Positions 40,805 to 50,476 of a stretch of DNA of 64,000 nt are shown here, piece after piece (positions within the stretch are counted from its first letter, which is position 1; each line of letters starts with the position of its first letter). Source of the DNA: an uncultured Methylophilaceae bacterium (GTDB taxonomy: Bacteria; Pseudomonadota; Gammaproteobacteria; Burkholderiales; Methylophilaceae); NCBI GenBank assembly GCA_905182075.1, contig CAJIZS010000002.1, forward strand, positions 1 to 64,000. Reading direction: 5' to 3'. Under the pieces are notes generated by a model. The model ran no database searches. It was not told the origin of the DNA and worked only from the letters and a program-made list of their open reading frames with translations. The position numbers and the translations under genes were made by a program.

Positions 40805-42630
40805 TTATGCTTCCATTAGTTTAAAAAATACAGACCAATTTACATTTTGGCCTGTTTCGCCATACACGATTACTTTCAGTTTGTTTGAACTAACATCGTT
40901 TACAATATTAACATCCCAATGTGTTGCTGAATTTTGATATGTTGTTTTGGCATTTGTACCAATAATGCTTAGTGTGCCGGCTGTATTATCAGCTACGCCT
41001 TCTACTTTAAATGCATTTTGTAATGTACCACTTGCTTGGCGTCCTATAAACCGAACATCAAAATACCATGCTTTATCAGTACCAGGTCCTATTTGTAAAC
41101 TATTAAAAAGAACTTCTTCGCCGCTATTTCCAGTTGATGTAAATGTTGCGGTGTAAACTTGTCCTCCGGAATTTTGTTCTGGTCTTAATGTCCATACTGC
41201 ACCGGATGGAACAGATATATAATCTCCCATATCAAGCAAATCTGCACCGGAGCCTTGTTTAAGAGTTTTTAATGTAATTCCGCCGCTTACACTTGATTTA
41301 ATTAGACTAAAAGCACCTGCTGTTGTATCAGTTCCAAATGAATGTGTTATTACCTTTTGATCTGTACTTTTAAATTCTAATGATGATGTTTCAGAGTTCC
41401 ATCGAATAGTACCATCCATACTACCAGTTGCTTGGGCTGTTGTACCACCTGGTAATACTAACCCTGCTGTTCCAGTTAATATTGGATTATCTGGAATATT
41501 AATAGTAGGATTACCAATAGTACCGTCACCATTTAGTACTGTAATCTTATTTGCTGTACCAGTTATTGTTCTATAATGTGGAGTATCTCCTCCTCGAGCA
41601 ATAAAACCAGTGCCAGTTGAATCTTTTAAGGCATCCAGCCATGTAGTTGGTATAGTTCCAACAGAATACCATTGATTATTAAAGTACGCATATAATACTT
41701 TTTCATCTTCTCTTATTGCAAGAGCACCTTCGAGAACTGTTAGATTAGCCAATCCTTCGGCACTTGCTACAACAATAACATTTGCAGTTGAACTAGTAGC
41801 AGTCCTCCTCCGGAAGAACCACCACCACTGGCACCGCCGCCTCCTGTTGAGGTCGATCCACCAGTCTGTTCTCCGCCCGCGGCTGTATCAGATGCAACAC
41901 TTCCTGATGCACCTGGTGCTGTTTGTGTTATTACTGCTTGACCAGAGGCTCCTTGTGTACCGCCCGTTAATGCTACAGTACTGTAACCTGTTATATTACC
42001 ACAATAATCATATATAGGGGTTGTATCTGTTACGGTTGCTTGATAATTATTACCTTTTTTAAGTAAGGCAAGCATTTCTGGCTCAACTAATACTTCAAAA
42101 ATATTATTATATTCTGTTCCGTCTTCTGCCTTAACAGGATATCCGCCCAACTTATCAAATGCATAAGATAAGTTACCTGCGGTACTAGTTGCATCTTTTA
42201 CTCCTCCACTAAAGGAAGTACCAACTCCTACAGACCGAGGTAAACCTAATTGTGAGCTACATTCGCCTCCATGTAAACTGCTACCACCATTACTATAAGC
42301 GCCGTTAAGTAATCCTTCAAGACTAACTATTTCTTCAAGATCATCACCAATACTGCCTAGTGTAGATACTAAATTATCTAAACTTCCTTGAGCGTAACTA
42401 CCATCTAAAATGGATGCGAGATTATCATTAATATCTTTTAATGCGCCGCTATTTAAACTTGAAAAATTAAACTTACCATCTAAGCCTACACAACCACACA
42501 TATTATCAGGTCCTATAGCACCAATAGCATCCATTATATTCATGCCTTTACCAAGAAACGAACCAAACATACCTTCAATCATATTTGGTATACTTTTTGG
42601 ATTTACTGGATCTGCACAAAAATTAATCAT
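40805..42630 (-). CDS. Long tail-fibre or baseplate-associated protein, frameshifted
   Basis: Two frames belong together. The first (42630-41767) has NMCGCVGLDGKFNFSSLNSG, Gly/Ser-rich linkers and a Gly-rich end; a shift near 41800 reveals TATSSTANVIVVASAEGLAN, which runs directly into the second frame (LTVLEGALAIREDEKVLYAY). The latter has repeated beta elements (TGTANKITVLNGDGTIGNPT, GSMDGTIRWNSETSSLEFKS) typical of fibres and a jelly-roll-like end. About 608 residues. Proximity to the PAAR protein fits a tail-tip or fibre role. Confidence 0.65.
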
Positions 42631-42635
42631 GCTTC

Positions 42636-42982
42636 CTACGCACCTACTTCACTTATAATACCATTAAGATTTTTAAGGATTAATTCATGGCAAAAAGTAG
42701 CAAAAAACACTCTCGAAGGCTTTGTAATGCATCTTTTAAAGCACCTTGTAGTGGATTTGTTAATAATTCATCTAATGCAACTGTGAGGCAAAGTTGAAAA
42801 TTAGGTAGGAGTAGACCTTGCCCTGCAAGCAAGGCACAGATCATATCTTTTAAATTGTAACTATATTCGGCTTGTACACCAATAAGACTCGAGTCACCAG
42901 TAAGACTTGTAGTATTGTTTACGGTCGGTGATATATAATCATTAAATGATGTTAAACCATCAGTGAAATCTTGATATGCCAT
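42636..42982 (-). CDS. Putative tail-associated structural protein, frameshifted
   Basis: The first frame gives MAYQDFTDGLTSFNDYISPT and LKDMICALLAGQGLLLPNFQ, then an A/T-rich indel near 42705; the alternative frame ends FATFCHELILKNLNGIISEV and stops at 42636, six bases before the next start. Its own start follows the PAAR stop. No family recognised; the position between spike tip and fibre suggests baseplate. Confidence 0.5.
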
Positions 42983-42987
42983 TCATG

Positions 42988-43293
42988 TTACCCATTTGCA
43001 AATACATCTGGGCTACCATCAATACGAGTATGTCCGCAAGAATCCGGATCTCCTTGACGAGTAACAGCAATATTACTTGCAAAAACAGTTGGACTTCCAG
43101 CTGTGGTTTTCCACACATACGGTTTAGTCTTTGACCCAAAATGTGGAGGGGTCCACGGAGCGTGAAATGTTCCTTGACTTCCATCAACTGCTACTTCTAA
43201 GTTATTTGCAAATACAGTAGCCTGGGGAATTAAATCAAGAATTCCTGGGGGCATTGCATTATTTTTATCTGTCATTCGTTGTACTTGAGGCAT
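42988..43293 (-). CDS. PAAR-repeat tail spike tip protein
   Basis: The 101-residue protein has NNLEVAVDGSQGTFHAPWTP, PTVFASNIAVTRQGDPDSCG and HTRIDGSPDVFANG, with paired V(F)ANN/ANG strands and Cys/His that may bind the metal at the tip. PAAR proteins sharpen the central spike of T4-like tails (gp5.4). It has a late-type promoter GATAAATA upstream. Confidence 0.75.
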   Translation of the reverse strand: MPQVQRMTDKNNAMPPGILDLIPQATVFANNLEVAVDGSQGTFHAPWTPPHFGSKTKPYVWKTTAGSPTVFASNIAVTRQGDPDSCGHTRIDGSPDVFANG

Positions 43294-43569
43294 TATAATA
43301 TTATCCCAGTAGTGGCTTGTATATATTTATCGGATAGGTCTTTCATAGCGGGAGCAGTTGCGACAATTTGAGATTTGTTTAACCAAACCTTTTTATTGTC
43401 GCCAGTTGCTGGCCAATTGACTAATGCAAATCCTTGGCTTGTAGATGCAATAGTCATGGAATCTCAAAATATACTGTTCGTCGCCTTCAATTACTAACTT
43501 ACCAAGTATTTCAATGTTACCTGCGAAAGTAATTGACATTACTTGATTGTTATCTTTATTAACTAGCAT
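43272..43569 (-). CDS. Putative virion protein upstream of PAAR, frameshifted
   Basis: Starts inside the end of nrdJ (MLVNKDNNQVMSITFAGNIE) and continues GKLVIEGDEQYILRFHD; after an indel near 43455 the other frame reads IASTSQGFALVNWPATGDNK, KVWLNKSQIVATAPAMKDLS and runs into the PAAR start. About 100 residues, beta-rich. Probable small baseplate protein, by position only. Confidence 0.45.
43324..43331 (-). promoter_or_regulatory. Late promoter motif GATAAATA
   Basis: Minus-strand GATAAATA about 30 bases before the PAAR gene start, inside the preceding gene. Confidence 0.6.
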
Positions 43570-45546
43570 ATCCCTCTTGTGTTGTTGTAGTAGTATTGTA
43601 CTGTACATCTACATTATCATATACTCCATCACATCCAGTTATTGAATTGTATACCCCTACTGTATAAGTACCCCCAATTCAAATTGTGATAAGTTAGACC
43701 AATCTACATTTTTAGGCATTTTTAACATACTTGCTTTAAATTCTTTTTCATCACAATCTTGATATGGTGCTTGTCTATATGCATGTTCTGTATATGGTAA
43801 AAATGATACTCCGCTTACTGAATCAAAATGTTCGTATACCCATGCACCAACATCTAACCATTCGTGTTCTTTAACAGAAACCGTAATAGATGGTTTATGT
43901 TCACACCAATGTCGTTGATAGATTAACCAAGTTTCAAGTTCTTCAAGAGCAGTTCTATCGTCTCTTGTAATGCTACCTCTAGGACTCTTAATAGGAAAGC
44001 TGAATACTGCGGTGCTATCAGGGCTTCATAACATCTGGCTCATTCGGAAATCCTGCTTCTTTCATGAACTTGCAAAGAGGATCTTTATTATCAGCTCTTA
44101 CAGTCCGTAAATAATAAGGATTATGGCGGGCATGAATACCAGAAGCACTATCAACAAGCTGAGATACAGTACCACTTGGCTTGACACAAGTGATGGCGGC
44201 GGACTGATTAACACCAAGCTTTGCAGCCCATTCTTTATTTGTTTCAATTGCGACATTTCTTAATCCTTCCAATAAGGTTTCGAGTCCTTTTTTCTTTCCA
44301 TTAGTTAATGGATTATCCATTATTCCTGTAAGAGAAACTCCAAGTAATCGCTCTTCTTCACAGTTTCGATTCCAGTCTTTTGTAAGATATTTGAAAGTTG
44401 TAAGGGTTGATTGAATTGTTCCAAGGATAGTTGCAATTCGTACTTTCTTTTCCAAAGATTCAACATTGTCCCCTCTTCTAATAACGCACTCGCTAAGGTT
44501 GCAGAATTCTCGTGATCGAAGAATGATTTCGCTACACGGATTCGTTCCAAAGTCGTACGCTGGGTCTCGTCGTTGTTCATCACCGTTTCTTTCATTTATT
44601 TTTTCAACTTGTCGTTGCGCCGACAAGCCATTGTATATGCCACGTTCTCCTGATTTCGAATCGTAAAGAGATAACCATTCTCGCATAAATGTACCTATAT
44701 CAGGTTTTCCTTGATAATTAACTGAATTATTGGCAAGAGATCTGTGGGCATGTTGCTCCCACCAAACTCCTGTCTTTGCAAAACGTAATTCTCTATCATT
44801 TAAATCTGACAGGCTAATTAATGCACTACGTCTTACGCCACCAACAACAACAATTTCTGCTGTTTTACAAAGGAATGCCATCATTAAAGCGAATAGAGCA
44901 ATTGCTTCAGTTAATGCGAATCCTAAGATAGCAAATCTAAATAAATCATCTAATGGTTCAGGTCCGGATGCTCTTCCTCCAAATGCTTTTAAAGTCGAGC
45001 ACCTGCTGGACGTACCTCGGTTAAATCCCATTTAGGAACCTGTCCTGTATATAATAAACCAATTAATTCTTTAAATGCTTTTGCCCAACCTAATTTACTG
45101 TCAGCAACAACTATTGTTGTATCTGTTGGCCAAAATTCACTAGCAACTGATGGAAGTTGTTCAGTGAATTTACTTTCAACACTAAACCCTACTCCGGTTC
45201 CGTTCATTAATATGTACAGTATTTCATCAAATGATCTAGGATGATCAACTGCAACATATGAACAATTATAACCAGCTACATTTTCTCGTTTTAATGCTTC
45301 GCCAGCGGTCATTAAACAACGCATACTAGGCATAACTTCTAATTTTAAAACCGCTTCTTCTAACTCGTCACGCTCGGTCTTTTTTAATTTGTAATTGCAT
45401 GTTTCTTGTATATGTTCCGTAAAAAAATCAAAATATCGAGAAACTGTTTCGTTCCATGTTTCTCGTCTTTCTAGTTTATAATCCCATCTAGCATAGCGGG
45501 ATAAATGAATAAATGATTGGTACTCCGAGGGTAACTCTGCAGGCAT
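43559..45546 (-). CDS. nrdJ: Class II (B12-dependent) ribonucleotide reductase, frameshifted and chimeric
   Basis: Reduces ribonucleotides for phage DNA synthesis. Recognised blocks: NVAGYNCSYVAVD, MNGTGVGFSVESKF, CKTAEIVVVGGVRRSALISL, FGTNPCSEIILRSREFCNLS (active-site Cys pair), EERLLGVSLTGIMD, TCVKPSGTVSQLVDSASGIH, and after a shift near 44020 EHEWLDVGAWVYEHFDSVSG and RQAPYQDCDEKEF. Frameshifts lie near 45000 and 44025. Residues at 44870-44932 match ATP synthase subunit c and not RNR, and the C-terminal CxxxxC of RTPR is replaced by a tail with one Cys. An AAAGGAG site and a late motif precede the start. Confidence 0.88.
44870..44932 (-). other. 63-bp block resembling mitochondrial atp9 inside nrdJ
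   Basis: The block encodes LGFALTEAIALFALMM plus a few flanking residues, the second transmembrane helix of F-type ATP synthase subunit c in its plant/algal mitochondrial form. It replaces, in frame and at about the same length, the nrdJ segment usually reading like F(x)xAxGRKLxxIECHDI. Flanking nrdJ sequence is normal on both sides. Confidence 0.7.
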
Positions 45547-45600
45547 TGGTACTCCTTTTTTATAATATTAAATTGTAATTTAGTAGACTCGCATAAAGCG

Positions 45601-45608
45601 TATTTATT
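45601..45608 (-). promoter_or_regulatory. Late-type promoter motif AATAAATA before nrdJ
   Basis: Minus-strand AATAAATA about 55 bases upstream of the nrdJ start. A late motif before an early-type metabolic gene would be unusual, and the motif overlaps the fibre gene end, so it may be chance. Confidence 0.4.
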
Positions 45609-46269
45609 AAACCGAGGTATTCCAGGTGCGTATTTGGAAAAAGAATTCAGTTGATGCAACAGTTTGTGAGTATTGTAGATCAATAATACCCGAACTGATT
45701 ACCGCATTAAAAGTAAAATAAAGTGTAGTTGTTAAATCATCAAACGAATCTGTTAAACTTACAACGGTTCCGTCAGTGATAAAACGTAATGTACCGACCC
45801 GTAATAACGAGCCTTGTTTTAATGAGTAATCCAAAAACAAAGTGTTGTATGTAGAAGAATTAAAACTATATCCAGTAGCAACATTAGTGCCAGTTGCTAA
45901 AGTAACATGATGCATTTTTTGTTCGCCACCAGTCAACGAAACTTCACTATTATAACCTACTTTAATTGTACCTGTGATTCCGACCACAAGTGTTACAGTA
46001 TTGGTTGATAATGTATAATCAGTTGTTAGTGCTAATTTTGTATAGCCTGCTCCGGCATCAGCTAGAACAGTTAATGTATCAGGTTTAGCAGTTTTTGCGG
46101 TTAGTGTAAGAACTTGGCTTGCGGCACCTGTTCCTGTAAATGTTTCAAATACATTACCTATAAACAATCGTTGGGTATCAGAGGCATAGCCAAATTCACC
46201 TTCATCTAAAACTGGTAAGTCTGATTGATTACCTCTTCGTACTTGTAATTTTGCTACAGTAGTTGCCAT
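45607..46269 (-). CDS. Phage tail fibre-like protein
   Basis: The N-terminus KLQVRRGNQSDLPVLDEGEF then YASDTQRLFIGN is the widespread fibre start (Q(L/V)RRG...LxxGExGxxxDTxRLxxG). The rest is Thr/Val/Gly-rich beta sequence (TDTTLTVLADAGAGYTKLAL-type strands). 220 residues. Host-binding function is inferred from the family. Confidence 0.7.
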   Translation of the reverse strand: MATTVAKLQVRRGNQSDLPVLDEGEFGYASDTQRLFIGNVFETFTGTGAASQVLTLTAKTAKPDTLTVLADAGAGYTKLALTTDYTLSTNTVTLVVGITGTIKVGYNSEVSLTGGEQKMHHVTLATGTNVATGYSFNSSTYNTLFLDYSLKQGSLLRVGTLRFITDGTVVSLTDSFDDLTTTLYFTFNAVISSGIIDLQYSQTVASTEFFFQIRTWNTSV

Positions 46270-46270
46270 G

Positions 46271-47455
46271 TTATATATCCTTACTCTCAGTATTTAGTCT
46301 CTTTAATTCCGTACCTATCGACGGTGTTAGTCCTTTCACCGTTGTATTAAACATTGCTGTAGTTATTTTGTGATGCTTTGATTTTTGTACACACAACCCA
46401 CAGCCACAAAGTTTATTTGGACATACTATTACAGGCATAATTCCTGTTGCAAATTGATTTTCTAATCGTTCTATAATTTTATCGCAATCTGTTATTGTTC
46501 CAATTTCACCTCGCTTACCACCAAAATTTGCTCTACATGTTTGGTGATGTAATATACGATCATATTCCTGTTCAATGTGTAGCCAATTCCAATTAATCAT
46601 ACACGACCATTCTTTAAATTCTGTGCTACAAGCAAAAACAGATTTACGCCAATCATTAGTTTTAAATTTAATTTCTGTTTCTAACATTTCGTTAGCGGTT
46701 GTTTCATCTAGTGTATAAAACTCTCGTCGGCCGCAACATGGTCGGCCTAATTCTTTTCGTCCTTTTTTACGTGGCGACGCAGGGCTCCACTTTTCTTTTG
46801 GATTCCAATAATTTCTAAACCACGAATGTTGTTGCTCGGTATATCGATGATTATATCTATCATTATCGTAACTTTCGCCTATTATTCTTGGTACAAATTG
46901 TATATCATCCTTTTGAAATTGTTCTAATAAGTTAACACATTCATTAAAGTAATCATCTTGAGCATGGAACATTAAATTAACTTGACACTCATAATTTGAT
47001 TCCTTCATTTGATAAATTCTATCAATAACGGTATCTTTTATGCTTTGATCTACTTCACAATGATAACTAATAGTGGCTTTATTAACTGCTTTCATAAGTT
47101 TATTACAATATGTTTCGCTAAATGCTCCATTAGTAGTGACATCAATTATTATACTAGGATCATTTAACGAATGTATATATTCGCACATTGCAAGAAAATT
47201 AGGATTATTTGTAGGCTCGCCTCCTGTAAATCCAATTATGTATTCTCTATCAGAATACATATAAGTTTGAAGAAGGTTTTTATACTTAATAACAAATTTA
47301 CTTGTTTTTATTAATGTTTCTAAACTTGCATGTTGAGATGTATTATTATGTCGGTGGTCGGCGCAATATGTACAATCAAAATTGCATCGTCGTCCTAAGT
47401 CCCATGTAATTTCAAAGTGTTCTGAACCACTGTCTATTGCTACTATAGGTGTCAT
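46271..47455 (-). CDS. Radical SAM protein with C-terminal Cys-rich (SPASM-like) region
   Basis: Intact at 394 residues. The SAM-cleaving cluster motif is WDLGRRCNFDCTYCADH, followed by GFTGGEPTNNPNF (GGEP) and SYHCEVDQSIKDTVIDRI. The C-terminus has several Cys (CCGRREF, FACSTEF, CRANFGG, VCPNKLCGCGLC), typical of an auxiliary Fe-S domain. Such enzymes modify peptides, sugars or RNA. It lies between a fibre gene and a nuclease; substrate unknown. It would need the phage-encoded Fe-S system or the host's. Confidence 0.82.
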   Translation of the reverse strand: MTPIVAIDSGSEHFEITWDLGRRCNFDCTYCADHRHNNTSQHASLETLIKTSKFVIKYKNLLQTYMYSDREYIIGFTGGEPTNNPNFLAMCEYIHSLNDPSIIIDVTTNGAFSETYCNKLMKAVNKATISYHCEVDQSIKDTVIDRIYQMKESNYECQVNLMFHAQDDYFNECVNLLEQFQKDDIQFVPRIIGESYDNDRYNHRYTEQQHSWFRNYWNPKEKWSPASPRKKGRKELGRPCCGRREFYTLDETTANEMLETEIKFKTNDWRKSVFACSTEFKEWSCMINWNWLHIEQEYDRILHHQTCRANFGGKRGEIGTITDCDKIIERLENQFATGIMPVIVCPNKLCGCGLCVQKSKHHKITTAMFNTTVKGLTPSIGTELKRLNTESKDI

Positions 47456-48111
47456 AATGCATAATACCTATCAAGCGTTTCTGTCCACTTATCAGAATAT
47501 AATTGAAATTCATTATTGTCCATAGAAAATTCTTTATAATTACCTGCACGATCACACATTAAAATATAACAGTTTTTTATCTTTGTGTCAAACATTTTAT
47601 TATGAGCTAATGCATATGCGGTACATTGCAAAAAATAATTATCAATCCATTCACGTTTTTTTATTTTCTTTGATGTTTTAAAATCTATTATTGCTGGTTC
47701 ACCTTTGTATATCCCAACCAAATCAGTAGTGCCAGCATATAAATCAGGATAAAAAAGTGTACATTCTACCCCCCATGCTTCATCTAAGTTTTCTTTCAGA
47801 TTGTCGATAATTGGTTTGCTAATTGTTTTAGCCATTTGCCATACTAAATTACCTTTAGGTTTTGATTCTTTTTTTAGCAAATAATTTTCAACAAGTTTGT
47901 GAGTTGCTGTACCTAACCCAGATGATTCTTTTGACACTCGGTTTGCTTCGGCATCTCCAACACGTTTTCGCCATGCAATAAGAAAAGACTTATCAGTTGT
48001 TTTATCTAATATTGTTGTTACGCTAGGTAGCTTTTCATCACCGACAGTATATACTCTTCCGCCGTTTACCATAGCACGTCGCGACTCTGGATAGTTATAT
48101 TTTTGTGTCAT
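47452..48111 (-). CDS. RecB/Cas4-like PD-(D/E)XK nuclease
   Basis: The 219-residue protein has GLGTATHKLVENYL (motif with H), VECTLFYPDLYAGTTDLVGI (D of the core) and EPAIIDFKTSKKIKKREW (the D-(x)n-xxK motif), then the QCTAYALAHN motif. This is the exonuclease VIII/RecB/Cas4-like fold, which resects or cleaves DNA. Own sigma70-like promoter upstream; overlaps the radical SAM gene by 4 bases. Confidence 0.8.
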   Translation of the reverse strand: MTQKYNYPESRRAMVNGGRVYTVGDEKLPSVTTILDKTTDKSFLIAWRKRVGDAEANRVSKESSGLGTATHKLVENYLLKKESKPKGNLVWQMAKTISKPIIDNLKENLDEAWGVECTLFYPDLYAGTTDLVGIYKGEPAIIDFKTSKKIKKREWIDNYFLQCTAYALAHNKMFDTKIKNCYILMCDRAGNYKEFSMDNNEFQLYSDKWTETLDRYYAL

Positions 48112-48146
48112 GTTGATTTTAAATGATTTTTATAGTTAACGCATTA

Positions 48147-48175
48147 ATTATACACTATTTGTGTTTAAAATACAA
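48147..48175 (-). promoter_or_regulatory. Sigma70-like promoter
   Basis: Minus-strand TTGTAT (48175-48170), 17-base spacer, TATAAT (48152-48147), 36 bases before the nuclease start. Confidence 0.6.
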
Positions 48176-48191
48176 GATAAAACGTACAGTT

Positions 48192-48521
48192 TTACCAGTA
48201 AATTTTCCAAATTAATGTGTCAAGTGTGGATGTATTTGTTTGGCGTTCAACTGTATAACCGCCGTCTTGAAAGTAACTAATTACTCTTTCCATTTGGTAG
48301 GATTTAGATCGATCTTCTGTGTTACCTTGCCATACACTATAATAAGATTGTCCAGTAGCATCATCATTAGTCATTGATGTACCAGTAGAAATAGTTGATT
48401 CTAAATTTCCAGCGGCAACATCAGTAATAGTTTGAGTTTCAAGGGCTTTGATTTCACCATGAATAATTGTATCAATTGTTGTCTTTTTTCTTGCCTCTGC
48501 GGCGTTCATATAAACACTCAT
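48192..48521 (-). CDS. Putative virion protein
   Basis: The 109-residue product reads IDTIIHGEIKALETQTITDV, ISTGTSMTNDDATGQSYYSV and SYFQDGGYTVERQTNTSTLD. Thr/Ser/Gln-rich and beta-prone. Its conserved look and place among structural genes suggest a virion part. Overlaps the 104-residue gene by 4 bases. Confidence 0.5.
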   Translation of the reverse strand: MSVYMNAAEARKKTTIDTIIHGEIKALETQTITDVAAGNLESTISTGTSMTNDDATGQSYYSVWQGNTEDRSKSYQMERVISYFQDGGYTVERQTNTSTLDTLIWKIYW

Positions 48522-48832
48522 TTTTTAATCGCCTTTTGTAATTGCTTTTGGGCTGATGCCTTCATCTTATCTTTACTCTTTTTTGCAGTTTTCATTGCTA
48601 GACTAGGCTTCAATGTTATTTCCTTGATGTTTGCTTCTTGCACTAAGGGGATAGAACCCAATAATTCTATTAGGCTCTCATTATCTATATCGAAGTTTTC
48701 TTTTTTTAAATTATTTTGAAGTGCTGCCAACGAAACAACAGTTATGCCATTTAGTTTAGCCATTCCTAACAAATTGATGATGGTATCGGTTAACTGGTCA
48801 GTATAACCTTCTAATAAATTTGCTAGTTTCAT
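48518..48832 (-). CDS. Phage protein with probable capsid-targeting propeptide
   Basis: The N-terminus MKLANLLEGYTDQL fits the T4 prohead-protease rule (hydrophobic-x-E then small residue), with cleavage after LLE. The mature part is helical (SLAALQNNLKKENFDIDNES) and ends in a basic tail (KKSKDKMKASAQKQLQKAIK). A similar protein occurs in other T4-like marine phages as far as I recall. Possible internal head protein. Confidence 0.5.
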   Translation of the reverse strand: MKLANLLEGYTDQLTDTIINLLGMAKLNGITVVSLAALQNNLKKENFDIDNESLIELLGSIPLVQEANIKEITLKPSLAMKTAKKSKDKMKASAQKQLQKAIKK

Positions 48833-48835
48833 TCA

Positions 48836-49657
48836 TTACTTCCTGCCGGATTGTTTTGCAAGATATACAGCCGCTTTTTTAATTGCTTCAACAGGAACTT
48901 TACCATTTTCCATTTTATGTTCAAACATATAACGTCCGACTTTTTCTAATGACTCTTTAGGAATACGTCCTGTTGGTTCATCCATTGCTCCTGCGGCAAC
49001 ATCTGCACCAGCAAACTCATCTTCGCCTGGCATAATGTTCATTCCTGGTTCACCAACTGGTTCCATGCCCATTTCAGGACCGGGTGCCATTGCCATATCA
49101 GGCGACGGACCTTCGCCAGTTAATCCTAATACTGCATTGTCCATTCCGTCTCTTGCTTGTTTTAAGGCATTTACTAAAATTTCTAAAAGTCTACAATAGC
49201 AAATTGGTTTGCCATATCAATTTCCATTACTTTTTGATAATCATAAACAAGTTTGTTTTGATGTTGAATGCAAATACCTACAAATCGATAACCAGCAACC
49301 ATTTTCTGTAGCAGCAAAAATAGTGTTGTTGGCAATGCTTGTTGCCATAATGTTTAAATAAGCTCCTTCTAAGCCAATAAAGTAGGTTTCTTTTACTTCT
49401 TTTTTCTTTTTTGTTTTACGCATGGTAGGGCTCACTTCTCTTAATACTTCCTCGTATAAACTTGCTTGTAATACGTCACTTGCGTATTCCGGTGTGGATT
49501 CCGAACCTGGATCACTTCGTCTGTCTTGAATACTCTCATGCACTTTTTTTAATTTGGCTTCTGCATTTGAGAAGTCTCTAATTTTTTTGCCCGTTATTGA
49601 AGCCAACGCTGAATTAATTGCTGTTGCTTCGGCGGCTACAATATCTAATAACTCCAT
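48836..49657 (-). CDS. Putative internal head or scaffold protein, frameshifted
   Basis: The first frame starts MELLDIVAAEATAINSALAS (a possible head-protease site after AAE). Shifts near 49300 and 49210 lead through QHQNKLVYDYQKVMEIDMAN, QFAIVDF and EILVNALKQARDGMDNAVLG into the intact last frame (49144-48836), rich in Met, Pro and Glu (MAMAPGPEMGMEPVGEPGMN) and ending AAVYLAKQSGRK. About 270 residues. A late promoter precedes it. Confidence 0.5.
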
Positions 49658-49690
49658 AGGTTAAATCCTGTGTCTATACGATCTTTTAAT

Positions 49691-49698
49691 TATTTATC
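49691..49698 (-). promoter_or_regulatory. Late promoter motif GATAAATA
   Basis: Minus-strand GATAAATA about 35 bases upstream of the gene starting at 49657. Confidence 0.6.
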
Positions 49699-49700
49699 AT

Positions 49701-50282
49701 TTATATGTTGTTTAGTATTTTTAACTTGATATCTGTAGCCTTCGTTTTTACTTCAGATAGCTTACTTTCATACACATTATTATTTTGTGTTTTTAACAAA
49801 CCTTTTAAGTTTGCACCCTCAAATAACTTACTGCCATAATCGGCATCTAAACGGGCAACGTGTCTTGCTTTATCTCTACTTCCATCCATAAGATGTCTAA
49901 TAATAGCAGAAGCTGAGGCCCATAAGCAAAGGTTTTCGTGTAATATATCACCATTATTATCTATTATATTATAATATTTCTTTTAATAATTTTTTACTCT
50001 ATTTTACGGCAACTGTATAATCTGACATTTGTATACGATTGTTAGATATAGGTACAGGTGTTATTTCTTCCAAGTTTACGCTTTCCTACAATTAGTTGCA
50101 TTATTAAAATTTTCAAGTATTTTACGCATCTCAGCTTCTTTAGTAGTATTAGTAGTTGTTGCTGATTCAGTTAATGGTTTTGTTTGGCCTGCGGTTACGT
50201 CAGGTGCGCCTGATTGTGCTGAGTTAAATTTACTTAGTACATCCAACATACCTTTTCGTTCTTCAGGAGTAATTGCTTGCAT
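49701..50282 (-). CDS. Putative structural protein, frameshifted
   Basis: Frame one (50282-50076) reads MQAITPEERKGMLDVLSKFN and MRKILENFNNATN. Further frames give LEEITPVPISNNRIQMSDYT, NGDILHENLCLWASASAIIR and then the clear end HLMDGSRDKARHVARLDADY with KLFEGANLKGLLK. Two or more indels (50085, 49985) separate them; the region 49890-50075 has no other gene. About 190 residues. No family recognised. Confidence 0.5.
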
Positions 50283-50335
50283 TTTATACCTTTATAATTT
50301 GTCCAGTTACATAATCGATAATTCCACGTGTTCGC

Positions 50336-50476
50336 AGTTATTGGCAGTAATGTATGAATGTTCCCACTCAATATCTTTATTTTCTTTTATATTTGTATTA
50401 ACATACTTCTCAAATACTTCATGCTCTTCATTACTTAGCGGAACTGAAATAGCATTGTCTAATTCTATAAGTTTCA
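50336..50476 (-). CDS. Possible small acidic protein (low support)
   Basis: On the minus strand a frame from the ATG at 50476 reads MKLIELDNAISVPLSNEEHE then VFEKYVNTNIKENKDIEWEH and SYITANNCEHVELS, ending before 50330. It is compact and acidic, and overlaps the stop of the gene at 50477 by a few bases. No family recognised. Confidence 0.45.

Noticed and set aside
42410-42658. Plus-strand 82-residue frame
   Set aside because: Antisense to the structural gene 40805-42630 and without promoter or ribosome-binding site.
44320-44595. Minus-strand 91-residue frame within nrdJ
   Set aside because: Different frame from the conserved nrdJ blocks that cover the same bases.
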